A stretch of 64,000 bases of DNA from Anaspis maculata. Its lineage: Eukaryota > Arthropoda > Insecta > Coleoptera > Scraptiidae. Within the stretch, counting starts at the first letter, position 1. Each line of letters starts with the position of its first letter. The position numbers and the translations under genes are program-made. Below are positions 25,101 to 35,864 of the stretch, piece by piece. The notes beneath the pieces are model-generated. The model was not told where the DNA came from, ran no database searches, and saw only the letters and a program-made list of their open reading frames with translations. The DNA lies in assembly GCA_949128115.1 (NCBI GenBank), contig OX421966.1:49039416-49103415 (forward strand), written 5' to 3'.

Positions 25101-28100
25101 GGCTCACTTGCAAGAAGAACTGATGGCGGCCAAGCTCAGAGAAGCGCAAATCAAAAACGATTTTGATAACATCAAGCTGCAATTGAAACAGATGAAAAGT
25201 TTTTTACAGACGGTACAATTCTATTCACTACTCTCCCTTTTTCCTTGTTTTTTCGCTTTCTTCCTTTGGGTTTCATCGATCTTTCTGTTATATTTTGTTA
25301 TTCCCAAATCAGGAGTACATGATATCTAGACAGATGAGCTAAAAGTTTACCTCTCTTGCGACAGGATGAAAAGCAAAAATCAAGCGGTGCCGCTGGAGCA
25401 GTGAGCATTTCTTCGAAAGGAGTGATTTGGGAAAGTTTCACGAATCTTAAGAATAAAAACAAGGCGAAGCACGAAAGAAATATCAAGATCATGAAGGAAC
25501 AAGTCGCAGAGTTTCTGAATAAGGTAATATCCAGTTTTTGTTTAGTTTTGTTTTTTGGGCGAACGTTTTAATTTTACTTACACTTGGCGCAGATCCCAGA
25601 GCTAGAGAACCAGCTCAAGCTGATCAACCAACAGGTGTACTTCAAAGAGCAGGAGAGACGGAAGCTTCAGGAGAAGCTGGACAAAGCCAGAATGAAAGAG
25701 CACAGCATTCGTAGCATAACCTCAGAAAGAAGCCGGCAATCCAGCTACTTGGAGTCCAGCGTCAACGAAAAAATTTCCAAGATCCATAAGAGCATAGGCG
25801 ACAAGAAAGAAGACATCGACGTGCTTTCGAAAAAGCTCGAAACATTGTCCAGCGAATCACAGGTAGGTAATGTGTGATCAAATACAAAACGTACGTCCAA
25901 ATGCACTCCCTCAAGTGCATGTGTATGTCTGACTCCGCGAATAGGAAGCGAAGTTCCCCTAAAATAAAACCCCACAAAATAAAACAGTCGAACGCTAAGT
26001 TGAGGAGACGGCCCACTAGTCGATTTGGGATGCGCAATTGCGCACCTGCTCAGCGAAGTGAGGCTCCGGGTTCGATTCCGAGTGATGTAAGTCTGAGTGT
26101 TGTGACGTAAAATGGAATTTTTCCTCGAATTTTTCTATATAACCGAAATTAATAAATAGGAAAACAAACTTCTATCGCCGTATGGGTGCCGAGAAGAAGG
26201 AAAACATTATTATTATTATTATCATCATCGAACGCTAACTTATGGAAGTTTGAACTCACTATACACCATACCTACCTTTCCCCACTTATATTCATTGAAC
26301 GGAGCAGATAGCTTACCGTTTCTGATACACCAATAATAGTGGCCAAAATTAGCCCGGACACCCCGTAGATTAATTTCGAATTTATTTTATTTCAGAGCGT
26401 ACAAAGTACTTCTAAAGACTACCGTCAAGAAGACGAAGACGAAGTTCAAAAGCTTATGAAGAAAATGGTAATTCTTAAGGAAAAGGTAAGATAATTCTAA
26501 AGATGTTGGGAAATTTTCAAAAATATATTTTCTTATTTGAAAAATCCTCGCTCGAATCATTTCAATTTCTTTTTGTAGATAGACGACCTCAAGTCTCCAA
26601 CAAAAAAGGAGGAAGATGACGACGTTTTCTTGTCGTGAATTAAATTCTATTGATGTAAGATTCAACAGCTGGGTATACCGACTAAAGTATTCTAAATAAA
26701 TTTAAATACCAACTTTGGAAGATTCAGCTATTGTTTTTTTTTTATGAAATGAATCAAAAAAAGTGCAAGAATGTAGGCGATTAACAACATGTCCTGTGAA
26801 ACGATGGATGAACGTCAAAGCTAATGAGTGTCAAAGTATCGCTTGTTACCATCGTTTAGACATCGAAACCGGACGAGGCCCCTACGAATTCCACAGCATT
26901 CAGGATTCGTCTTGACGATGACGGCCAGGCAGCGCCGATACAAACTCGTATCGCGCGGGCCCCAAAACGGAGCCAAATGGCAAATTGGAGGCAATTAGGT
27001 ACATCAATTTCGGTCCAATGCTCAACTTTGAACGGCTGGGTTCTTTGAAATTTGGGTAATTAAACTTTTTACACGTAATCCTGCTGCGAGAACAGGCCCA
27101 TAGCAGACCGCCGGGGCGCTTTTTTTGTTTTGCCAATAATTCTCGAGAGACAATTTTTCAGAAGCGTCGAAAAATCGAACTCGCTTCAAGATATTAGAAG
27201 TGTTGTTGTGTTGTTCTTAGCTGTCTAAAGTCACAGGCTACTAAGTTTATAGACAAAATCTAAAAACAGATCGAGAAGTTAGGCCTTTTCCAATAAAATA
27301 AACAAAAGCGTCAGACATAAACCTATCAGCTTCTGTCAAAATTATTTGTAATTTGATTGGTACTTTGAAACACCCCTCGAAAAAGTCATTACCTTGATCA
27401 ATAAACTAAATGGAACATCACGTCCCGCAAAATTTGTCTGTCCATCTAGAGCGAAAATGTGCGAAAAATGCGTTTCAGAAGCGGTCCGGCCGGACGACGA
27501 CGACATCATGTTGTCGTGAATTATCGTGCCGGCAATCGCCAGTGCAACCAACCGCAAAGTTTTGGGGATTTTCCAAAGTCCAGATTTGTAAACTTAGAAA
27601 ATCTCTCAGGTCACTTGGAAGACGGTTCCGCTGGACGTACACTTACGATGACTGCGTGTGAAGTTGGTTTGAAAAAATGCGGCTACGTAAAGGAGATACA
27701 TACATACTGCTGTTCAAAGTTTTGGTTATCAGTCTTTATTAAAATGGGCAAAATATAAAGAAAGTATAGAACCATTTTCTCGTGCTATTTCTCGGAATAA
27801 AAAATTCACATTTGGCATGGGGCTCCCTGATACTTGAGACATCTAGAATGCTACGATCGAGCTACATAGTGTATTTGAATTAGAATTTTTGCTTGAAGAA
27901 AGTAGTTCACAAATGGTTTTTTGCTATATGATTAGCTCATCCCCACCTGTTCAACATATTAAAAGTATACATCCCTGTGACGCGTAATACTTAGTAAGCA
28001 GGGTGAAAATTAAAAAATAAATCTTTAAACTTTTTTATTCCGGTGAAACAATTCTCGAAAAAACAGCCTCTCATTATTCAGCAACCTTATGGTTTCCTAC

Positions 28101-31100
28101 TGAACGTGTGAAAAACTCATCCCTCGATAGCTGCTGGTATTCTACGTACAGGGTGAAATGAATTTTTTTTCAATAAATTCTATCTTGATCAAATCAATCC
28201 GGATAAAGACCAATTCCGGCTCTGTTAGAAATCTATAATCTCTCATTCAAGATATAAAAATGTCACATTCCTTAAACTACTGAAACATGACATACAGGGT
28301 GAAACACCCTCTTCTCTTACATTTTTTTCCTGGGTCACATTAATTCGGATGATGATCTTACCCATTTCAAATGAGAGCCTAGAGTTTTTGGCAAAACATA
28401 TCAAAAATTTACATTTCTGCAATCACTGCAACTACTGACTACTGTAGCATCAAACATTTTTGCGATTTTGGTTGTGCGAGGAGTAGCTAAGGACAATTTC
28501 CTTAGCAACTCCTTGCACAACAAAAGTTGAAGCAACATATAATTCATCATGTATATCAAGTCAGAGTGATATTAGAAATGCAAATTTTTATATGGCTTGC
28601 GGAAAACTCTGAGCTTTCCAGTAAACCAGATAAGATTATCACCCCAATTATTTTATCTAGAAAAAAAATAAAACAAATAAAGTATGCTTCACCCTGTAGG
28701 TTGTGTTTAGGGAGTTTGAGGAATGTGACATTTTTATATCTTGAATAAGAGATTATAGGCTTGTAACAGAGCTGGAATTAACTTTTGTCTGGATTGATTT
28801 GATGAAGATGAAAAACATTGAAAAAAAATTGATTTCTCCCTGTATAGACAATACAAATAGAGAAGACCATATGTTATCACCACCGTCGTCACGGATATTG
28901 GGGCATCAAAAATCAGCCAACCTTTTTTTGAATGATGGACTCACCTGGTTCCTACGCAACCGTAAAAATCCGTGACGACATGTGTCTTTTCTATTTGTAT
29001 TGTCTATACGTAGGATACCAGCGACTATGGAGGGGTACATTTTTCGAATGTTTAATAGGAGACTATAATGTCGCTAAATAATGAGAAATTGTTTTTCTCG
29101 AGGATTGTTTCAGCGAAATAAAAAATTTCAAAGATTTATTTTTCAATTTTCACCCTGTATACTAAATATTACGCGTCACAGGGATGTATGCTTTCAACAT
29201 GTTAAACAGGTGGGGATGAGCTAGCCATATATTAAAAAACCATTTGAGAACTACTTTCTTCAAGCAAGAGATAATTTTTTTACTATTCCAAGTATACTAA
29301 CAATCAATCAAATTTTTCCAATTTTCCAACAAACAAATTTTCCTAAATTTTGGAAAACACAATCGTTCATACAGAAACTCTAATTCCAAATGTATTTTCA
29401 AATTTGGCACGATGTCGGTTTTCCGAAGGCAAGTTTTTCAAAATGAAATTATCACATTCTGCAAATTTAAAAAAAATGCAATGCAAACTTTAACATGCGG
29501 TCAAGGCGTGGGTGAGCCCCACGAAATATTCATTTCAGGTGCAGACATGTTGGAAATGAAAGTTGGAGAAAAGATTGAATTAATTTTGGGAGGAAAATTT
29601 TAAGAAATCAGACCCAAGGTTTTCGAGTTTCCTGCCTGAAAAAAGTGCAAATTTTCCAACTTTTTATAACGTGAACAGATTTTCACCAATTTTTTTTAAA
29701 CAAAAGAGGTGACTGGTTCCTTAATATTTCCCAACAATTTTGTTATCAATTTCCCCCTAGAATTTCCCGAGAATTTCCCTGTTAAGAATGTAAAACCGGC
29801 CTGTGTTATCGAGACCGGACTCAAATTATGGAGCTCAAAATGAAGCCCTTATTAAGGAAAATATCTCAGTTATTCAATCTTTTTCTCGAATTCTACCTTA
29901 TATCCGAAAGGACGTCTCATACAAAAATTTCCATCCGTTCCTTTGCTAGTTTGCTACTCGTCGGGGAAGTTTTGAGGTGACACAACCAATTTTTTTCTAA
30001 TCTTAAAGTAGAGTGAAAGTTGAGTTTGAGGGGGCAGAAGGGTGACCATCATAAATGGCGGTTTTAAAAAGCTGGAAGTCCTGGAGCTGCTGTAAGGCCT
30101 GCGTCGCTTCTGATTTATATTCTTCTACTCCAACTTGAAACCACATCGGGTTACTTCACATTGCTGCTTCCGTTAATGAATGGAAACAATAGAGTTGACT
30201 TAAAGAGACACGGCACACTGAAACCAGCTGGTTTTATCCCTGCTGCCGTGCTACATCATGTGGCTCGCCAGCAAGCCCAACACCTTTGCCCTGTACGAAC
30301 ACTTGGTACACTCGAACCATTTGATTCGAACGGTAGCAAAGTGTTTCGACAATATGTGCGGTTTCAGTTTTTTTTTTATTTTGTCTGGAACGGGCACTCA
30401 AGGCACCGAAACGAACTGGAGCGGGTTGCCACCACTTCGAACTTATCCAAATCGGTTGATCGTCCGAAAGTAGTCGTTTCACTTTCAAGTAAGTAATCCT
30501 TGCGCATTGTCCTGAACGCTGAACGAACACTATGTGCATTAATGCATTTTGGTTTTTGTGCATCAACAAATGGTATTCTGAATACCGTTCTTTGTGCATC
30601 TGATACTCACCAACGTTCGGTGCAAGAAAAAGCTTTTGTACGAGCTTTTGCTTAATTCTTCAAATGTCTGGCGACTTGCAAATTTGAACACGTAAACCCA
30701 AACTGAAAATCCCATACTGTTTACATTGGTACAAATGTTTGTCTCCTGAATGGAAATCAACGCAGTGTGTTTGTTTCGAGTGTTCGTATACGAAACGCAT
30801 TTGTTGAAACCTCGGTTGAAACATTTATTTCAGAATAACATTTCCATTCCCTACAATTTGATGTATCGCAAAATAAGTACCTACATAGTGCCATTTAAAA
30901 TTTTAAAGTTGGTAGGGAGGGGTCGAAGAGGGGTTAAAGATAAAAATTCGCCAATGTGTATTTTAGATGTCCCCCATGATATAAAAATCAACCTGTTTTT
31001 TCTCGATAAAATATTTACTAGGAATCGGGAGTTATCACGGGTTCGTGAGACGCGAAGCACAAAACCTGCAAATACGGCCTGCCAAGAACGGTGGAAGGGA

Positions 31101-34100
31101 GGACACGGCCAATATGCTGAATGGCAGGGGACGTTTAGACAATACGAGTATCACTGTTGCTTTGCAGATTGCTGGAACAAATTCATCCCGTGGCCTTAAG
31201 GACGGAGTTGAATTGGTAAAATAAAGCGTTGCGAAATCAATCGCTGTGGGTTTATTCCTAAACCAAAGTACATCCTTGTAGCTTTCGAAAGAGATCTAAA
31301 TGGTAAGATTCTGTCAAGAAATAAACCCACAGAGATTGATTTCGCAACGCTGTATTTTACCAATAGTAGCATTGTAAACATGCGCAAGATTTGACAGTTT
31401 GGGGTGGCTAGCGCCAAAGGTATAGAGTGAGGAGAGTAATTACAGAGCTGCGAGAGTCTGGCAAGCACGCGAAGGTCGAATTTTCGTCGACTGGCAAGAA
31501 ACGTGAGCATGCGCTCTAGACCTGATGAAAACTACTATTCATGACAATTTTGTGTTTCGGTGGGCATGCGCAAGATTTGACAGTTCGGGTCGGCTAGCAC
31601 CAGAGATATAGAGTGGGGAGAGTGATAACAGAGCTGCGAGAGTCTGACAAGCATGCGAAGGTCGAATTTTCGCCGACCGGCAAGAAACGTGAGCATGCGC
31701 TCTAGATCTGATGAAGACTACTATTCGACTCCGTCCTCAAGTACAGTTTCACCGAAAGTTTCACTAAAATCCAACCAGTGGTGCCAAAGTTAGGCGGGGC
31801 TGATTTACCAATCTGCCTGAGTGTGATTTCGAGGTAGGTACATCTTTGACTGAAAAGTTCCTTTCGATTGTGGCAACCATTTTGAAAAGTTTGTCCTTCA
31901 ATCTTTTCAAGTACCTAGTGTACAGTGTACCTTACCGGTGTATTTTATTGATCGAGTTGTTTTCATTATATTTTATTATTAGGGTTTTTACCTATTTATA
32001 CACAACTGCTGTACATTGTAGGTACCTCTGCAGCAGGCAAAAACTATTATTAATTATATAAACTGGTCAAAAATTGACGAGGACCACTCCAAAATTCTGC
32101 CTTCGTTAAAATGAGGATATCTGGAGAAAAAATTGCCCAATTTTGGAAATTTTTGTGATGCTCTACAGAGTCGTTTTTTGAATACAAAACACCATCTTAG
32201 ATCGCTTGATTGCCGACCTTATATACAACGTACAGGGTGGCAATGGAAGGAGTGCAAAAATGACCTAACTTCAGCAAGGTGCCATTTCAAGAAAACAAGT
32301 CGTAGAATTTTTTTCGTCATATTTTCGAAAAGCAGACATCAATATCTCGAAAAATTCTTGGACTTTTGATCGTATTTTGTTTTTCCACAGAGTTATTGAT
32401 TTTTTCGCGATCTTTGATTTTTTGGTATAGAATCTGTCAGGGCTGTTCTCATCCTTGAAAATTAACAGGAACGTACATAACAGCTGTATCAAATGTACCA
32501 TGAAACAATAGGTCCCTTCGTTTCGGTTTTTTTGAGTGCGCATGTGTGGCGCGAATTTCATAGTTTCGTACACCGATATTGAAAATTAACACTAAAAAAT
32601 ATTGTAGTGTACCTAAAATTCCACAAATAATTTGGTTGAATGTTAGATACCATTTTTTATATTCAAATGAAATGTTTCATTGAAATTAGGTTCAATGATC
32701 ATTTGTGGAAGTTCAGGAACAACGAAAATGGCAACAGCGCTCAAAACAACAAGACATCGGCGCCAACTGTCACTTGTGACAATTATGATGACATTTCTCG
32801 TTTCTACCTGACCTACATTTCATTTGCTCATGTTTTGACGATAGAACACAACTTGTTGGATATAACTGTACCGAGAAAGAACTTCAAAAAAGCTACGAAG
32901 AGATGCGTTTACGGTGTGTGTAAAAGTGACAGCCAGAAACCAGTAGTTGGTCAGGCGGCTAGACAGAAGCTGCGTTCGGTTATTACGTCAGATGCCCGAT
33001 TTACATCTACATCGTTCGGTTATTGCATCTCAAGCAAATCGACGCAGATCTGAAGCGTTCGGATATTCCCTGCCAGACGCGTCAGATGTACATCCGTTTG
33101 CTCGGAGGTTTTTGGCCGAGGTCCCAGATCTTTTTTTGACGTATGTCAACTTGTCATTCCGCGTTGCTCGTTTGAGGTTAGGGATTAGGCATATTTCCGC
33201 ATTTGAGTGAGCAACAAGTGTGACAGTGCTGGCTGGGGCTGGTTATTTGGCGTAAAAATGGCAGAAGGAGCGAAAGCGAAAGCGAAGTGGCGATTCATGG
33301 TAAACAAATTCGACTAAGCGGGAGCGCACGCCGTCAGCTGTCAACTTCACTTATTGTTTTACCTGTCATCTGTCATTATTTCATCTGCATCGTTCGGTTT
33401 TGTCAAATCATATTTTGGTCACGTGACTAACAACCAACACATATCAGACGCATCTGCATCGCCTCTCACATGTAATTACCGAACGCAGCTAGAGCATGCA
33501 GCGTTGCCATTCAACTGACAGGTGTACGAATGTTTACAAAATTTGGAGCCTTCAAGCATGCGCACCTGCCCAAACGAAGTAGCCTATTTGATCCCACCGG
33601 CCCTTAGAAGTGGTGAGGACCTAGACCTCTTGTGGGACTATGGCAAATCAAGCATGCTGTGATATTGCATTACATGTTAGATGGTCCAGAATGGTTCAAA
33701 ATGCATCAGTGGCAAGTTATCCGCTGCATTAAGATTGCCATAGTCACCAGCTTGTACCATCATGGGTGCTTGTTTTCCTGCTCTATTCTCACTCTATAAC
33801 TCACAAAACAAGCAATAACTCTGTGAAAAAAACAAATTAAGATCAGAAGTGCAAAACCGTTTTGAGATATTGATATTTGCTTTCCGAAAATGTGACGTAC
33901 AAGATTCTGCGACTTGTTTTCTTTGTTTACAATAATAAAATTGAAAAAATCTTCAGTCTTGAAGTTCTAATTACAAGAGAAAGCTACAAAAATATTTGAT
34001 GTATTTTCAACGTTTGTGAGACTGTTTTGAAAGTAATTTTAATATTTGTTTGTGAATTGTAAAAATGAAGCTCAGCAATGAATTAGTACCTACTTTTCAC

Positions 34101-35227
34101 TTTTCAAACCGATGATTAAACTGCATAAAAAAAGTACCTAGTTTAAAAATTTTAAGACTGGCTACACAATAAAAAGGAACTTTTTGGGGAAAGATTTTTT
34201 TCTTTTACTGGTTTTCTATATGAATGAAGAAAACATTCTGAAGAAACTGCTTACAAATTCTGTTGTGCAATGACTTGAATGTTCAATGACTGCAATGTTC
34301 ATATGTTGATCATCACATTCAATAAAATCGTTAATGGAAGCAAAACCATTATTTGTCCCCCTATCAAAATTTTTTTGGTTGAGTACTAAGCGACCTTACC
34401 ATTAAGAACATTAGAATCTATACTTCGAAGCATGTCATCCCACATGATGATTTTCAATCTCGGATAGTTTTCCTTGATAAAATTGACCACTCCAACTACA
34501 TGACTCAGATACAGCCCTTCTTTGCCTTTCTTCATCTTCTCCATTAGCATCACACAATTCGAACAGAGCCCCAAATGCCAGACCTACCAAAAAATTACTC
34601 CAACTTCACAATCACGATACATTTTATTTTAATACAATAATGTAGGTTTAGGTAGGAACTAGGAAAGCAAGTATGTACCTCATCCGCACCGATGTGCAAG
34701 TACTCAATCCCAGGATGGAAATCAACAATTTGCTTGACCATCTCCTGCACTAGCGCCATGGCTCCATCTCTACTGGGGCACATGGAGCTAGGAAGCCCTT
34801 CGACTTCCATCAAATGCCTCCATTTAGCATGTTTCAGTACAAACTCCAGGTGACCAAAAGTTTGAACCAAAGGAATCACCAATAATTCATATTCAGCGGC
34901 TGCAAAACTTCGAAATGAATTTCCAATGTTACTTTGGAGTCCAATGTCCAAGTTTGTTGGCGTAAATATGCAGATATATCTATAGTACCCACCTAAAGAA
35001 AGGATTTGCTTGGCTTCTGCTATGGAATATGGCGCTCCTAAAGCCTTGGCGCTTTCTGATAGCCCGCCGATTGGTAATAGTTCTTTCTGGTATGGGAACG
35101 TGTCTTCCCATTCCAGCAAAATTCCTGTAGCTCCGATTTGCTTGATGAGCGCCAAGAAATCATTGTAATACCTCAGTTTCGGCGGCGCTCCTTTCAAGTC
35201 TAGATGCACTAATCTGTTGACAAACAC
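16112..35227 (-). CDS. HEXD: Hexosaminidase D (GH20 family), eight recognised exons
   Basis: Exons in transcript order: 35213-34993 (or from the ATG at 35227), 34899-34679, 34583-34400, 22819-22540, 21771-21664, 21075-20908, 16454-16368 and 16313-16112. All junctions are GT..AG and close in frame, giving about 490-494 residues, as in human HEXD (about 486). It hydrolyses terminal beta-linked GalNAc/GlcNAc in cytosol and nucleus rather than the lysosome. Visible motifs: RLVHLDLKGAPPK at the start, IPLVQTFGH, the catalytic Asp-Glu pair in LHIGADE, WDDML, QLVEP, ASAFKGA and LTGW; the C-terminal region aligns throughout. The start is uncertain: the ATG at 35227 reads through what also looks like an acceptor (CAACAG), so a short upstream exon is possible. 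Intron 3 (22820-34399) hosts an antisense gene and many transposons; the intron at 16455-20907 holds two large palindromes. Confidence 0.9.
16552..19258. mobile_element. Nested palindromic elements with CAGGGTG termini in a HEXD intron
   Basis: The outer termini are TACAGGGTGGCCCATTG at 16552 and the complement CAATGGGCCACCCTGTA at 19258. Paired inner blocks include GACATCTTTTATGACCAATA near 16650 and its complement near 19140. Further inside, another inverted pair (GGGATGATAGGGCAAGT near 18612, its complement near 19070) and a CAGGGTGTCATT terminus at 18374 mark at least one later insertion. Two diverged direct copies of an ACATATCAAAATA.T.GGACTTACACC block lie near 16765 and 17125. No transposase frame is seen. 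Confidence 0.75.
19340..20730. mobile_element. Inverted-repeat element, about 400-bp arms around a 530-bp core
   Basis: Left arm 19340-19755, right arm about 20285-20730. Paired landmarks are CTTCATGGTCTTC.AGGTCTTCG near 19440 and its complement near 20620, CATCAGAT near 20310 and ATCTGATG near 19732. The right arm has an extra 130 bp (about 20447-20578). The core has no transposase frame. Because it lies in the HEXD intron, its arms can form a long RNA hairpin in the pre-mRNA. Confidence 0.75.
23184..23922. mobile_element. Palindromic MITE, family shared with 32.1-33.9 kb
   Basis: Outer landmarks are TAGATCACCCAATTGTTGA at 23184 and TCAACAATCGGGTGATCTA at 23922. Inside lie TATACAGGGTGACATTGGGA and its complement near 23880. 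The block AGTGCAAAAATGA..TGACTTCAGCAAGGT near 23235 is repeated in direct orientation near 32250. Non-coding. It lies in HEXD intron 3. Confidence 0.75.
24210..26638 (+). CDS. EVI5: EVI5-like coiled-coil protein without a visible TBC domain
   Basis: Seven exons: 24210-24248, 24314-24553, 24886-25212, 25365-25523, 25593-25862, 26396-26485 and 26579-26638. All introns are phase 0 and the product is 394 residues. Almost the whole protein is coiled coil. It matches the region after the TBC domain of EVI5: RKELTTLKQ, then LQDELVQARL and LQEELMAAKLREAQ, followed by charged helices and an acidic tail. EVI5 proteins are Rab11-linked GAPs acting in endosomal recycling and cytokinesis, and the GAP activity lies in the TBC domain, which I cannot find upstream on plus. 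The first exon starts MFMNEIEEDVDLL and is also preceded by a possible acceptor (AATAG), so upstream exons are not excluded. AATAAA lies at 26695-26700. The whole gene sits antisense within HEXD intron 3 and carries a SINE in its fifth intron. Confidence 0.72.
25999..26227 (+). mobile_element. tRNA-derived SINE with target-site duplication
   Basis: The body contains a B-box-like GGTTCGATTCC near 26069 preceded by tRNA-like sequence, then an unrelated tail that ends in (ATT)n/(ATC)n at 26209-26227. It is flanked by an 11-bp direct repeat, TCGAACGCTAA, at 25988-25998 and 26228-26238, the signature of target-primed insertion. It sits in an intron of the EVI5-like gene. The LINE at 39.5-40.9 kb also ends in ATT repeats and is a candidate helper, which is inference. 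Confidence 0.8.
26701..27884. other. Unassigned part of HEXD intron 3
   Basis: A moderately GC-rich patch at 26780-27130 and another at 27400-27660 carry overlapping short frames on both strands, but none shows a domain or splice frame I can defend. Nothing else is named. Confidence 0.35.
27885..29280. mobile_element. Concentric palindrome with about 150-bp repeated arm units
   Basis: The outer arms pair GCTTGAAGAAAGTAGTTC near 27890 with its complement near 29265. In the left arm CAGGGTGAAA recurs near 28001, 28148 and 28293; in the right arm the complement recurs near 28690, 28840 and 29150. The last right-hand interval is lengthened by a small MITE at 28845-29006; without it the spacing is about 150 bp on both sides. 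The arms also repeat ACATATCAAAA and TACATTTCTGCAA modules seen in the palindrome at 60-61 kb. Non-coding. Confidence 0.75.
28845..29006. mobile_element. Small MITE with TA target duplication
   Basis: The termini are TAGACAATACAAATAG and CTATTTGTATTGTCTA, flanked by TA on both sides. The opposite arm of the host palindrome (near 28145) keeps the unoccupied sequence CTACGTACAGGG, which shows that one TA was duplicated. Length about 162 bp. Non-autonomous, Tc1/mariner-type by its target. Confidence 0.8.
29281..31194. other. Unassigned part of HEXD intron 3
   Basis: There are only short frames here. A GC-richer patch at 30130-30500 has a 71-codon plus-strand frame starting MWLASKPNTFALYEH, but no domain and no matching exon nearby. 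I do not call a gene. Confidence 0.35.
31195..31741. mobile_element. Element with CTTAAGGACGGAGTTGAA termini, internal 185-bp tandem duplication
   Basis: The left terminus CTTAAGGACGGAGTTGAA at 31195 pairs with TTCGACTCCGTCCTCAAG ending at 31741. Inside are two direct copies of a roughly 185-bp unit starting CATGCGCAAGATTTGACAGT (31379 and 31564). There is also a separate inverted-repeat insert, 31211-31364, bounded by ATTGGTAAAATA and its complement. Non-coding. Confidence 0.75.
32100..33920. mobile_element. Rearranged palindromic element, second member of the 23.2-kb family
   Basis: The left arm (32100-32420) repeats the 23.2-kb family in direct orientation, including GTACAGGGTGGCAATGGAAG near 32232. 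The right arm (about 33800-33920) is its complement (CAATAACTCTGTG against CACAGAGTTATTG near 32388). Between them lies a module of about 1.15 kb (32450-33590) also present, shorter, at 39175-39425, and a block at 33600-33780 that is inverted relative to 23430-23640. Non-coding. Confidence 0.65.
32968..33490. mobile_element. 523-bp MITE with AGCTGCGTTCGG termini and AGA target duplication
   Basis: The element starts AGCTGCGTTCGGTTATTACG and ends TAATTACCGAACGCAGCT. AGA lies on both sides (32965-32967, 33491-33493). The related module near 39330 reads GACAGAGCA with a single AGA, so it is an empty site. A 3-bp duplication suits PIF/Harbinger-type elements. No transposase frame is present. Confidence 0.85.
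33921..34399. other. HEXD intron 3, exon-proximal end
   Basis: AT-rich sequence with nothing recognised between the rearranged palindrome and the HEXD donor at 34399. Confidence 0.4.
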
Positions 35228-35864
35228 AATCAGTATTCAACAGAACATTGTGGTGAAAATCGTGCCTGTGTTTACCCACAAAAAGGGGTTCCAAAGAGCT
35301 CTGCATTTTCAAATTTGAACGATCATAACCTCACTTTCACAAGATGTCAAACGGGTTCGAATTTTTAGATTTTTTCCGAAACCTGAGGCATGCTCGCCGA
35401 TGTAATAACTAAAACATCACGCAAGGAATGTTGAGCTTTGATTAGATAATAGTGACACCTCCCAGAACTCCAATTTTTGTTCGAAAAATCAGCTGTAACC
35501 TCACTTTCTCATATCACATTTGAACTCAAGGTCAAGTAACTGTCAAGAATGTCACTGTCAAGGTCAAGCAGAAGGCAGGATCGGCACAGGAACCTCAGTT
35601 GGTACAGGACCGTACCGTACTTATTAAACTTTACCAGATTCAGTATTCATCAGTTGCTGTTGCTAGTTGTTTGTCATTTTTGAGCCGATATTCATAGGAT
35701 TGCAGGATAATATAACGGTGATATTCTACCTACTTCAGGAAAATGCGTTCAATCATTCTGCGAGCCCGATGTTCAAATATGAACACTAGAGGATGTAGCT
35801 GTACTTAGAAGTATCCTGACTTGCAGGCTGCTGCTAACCAGTAGCATGAAAGATTTCGTTTGTA
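35228..35864. other. Upstream region of HEXD
   Basis: The region is expected to hold the HEXD promoter and perhaps a short first exon on minus; I could not identify either. No repeat is recognised. Confidence 0.35.

Noticed and set aside
26040..26090. Possible tRNA gene around the GGTTCGATTCC B box
   Set aside because: No acceptor stem or full cloverleaf can be drawn, and the flanking 11-bp duplication and ATT tail show a SINE instead.
30161..30599. Overlapping frames of 71-121 codons on both strands
   Set aside because: Open on both strands because of local GC content; no recognisable domain and no exon partners.
32640..33210. Frames of 137 and 87 codons near the 523-bp MITE
   Set aside because: Both run across MITE boundaries and repeat modules shared with 39.2 kb; they are not conserved coding sequence.
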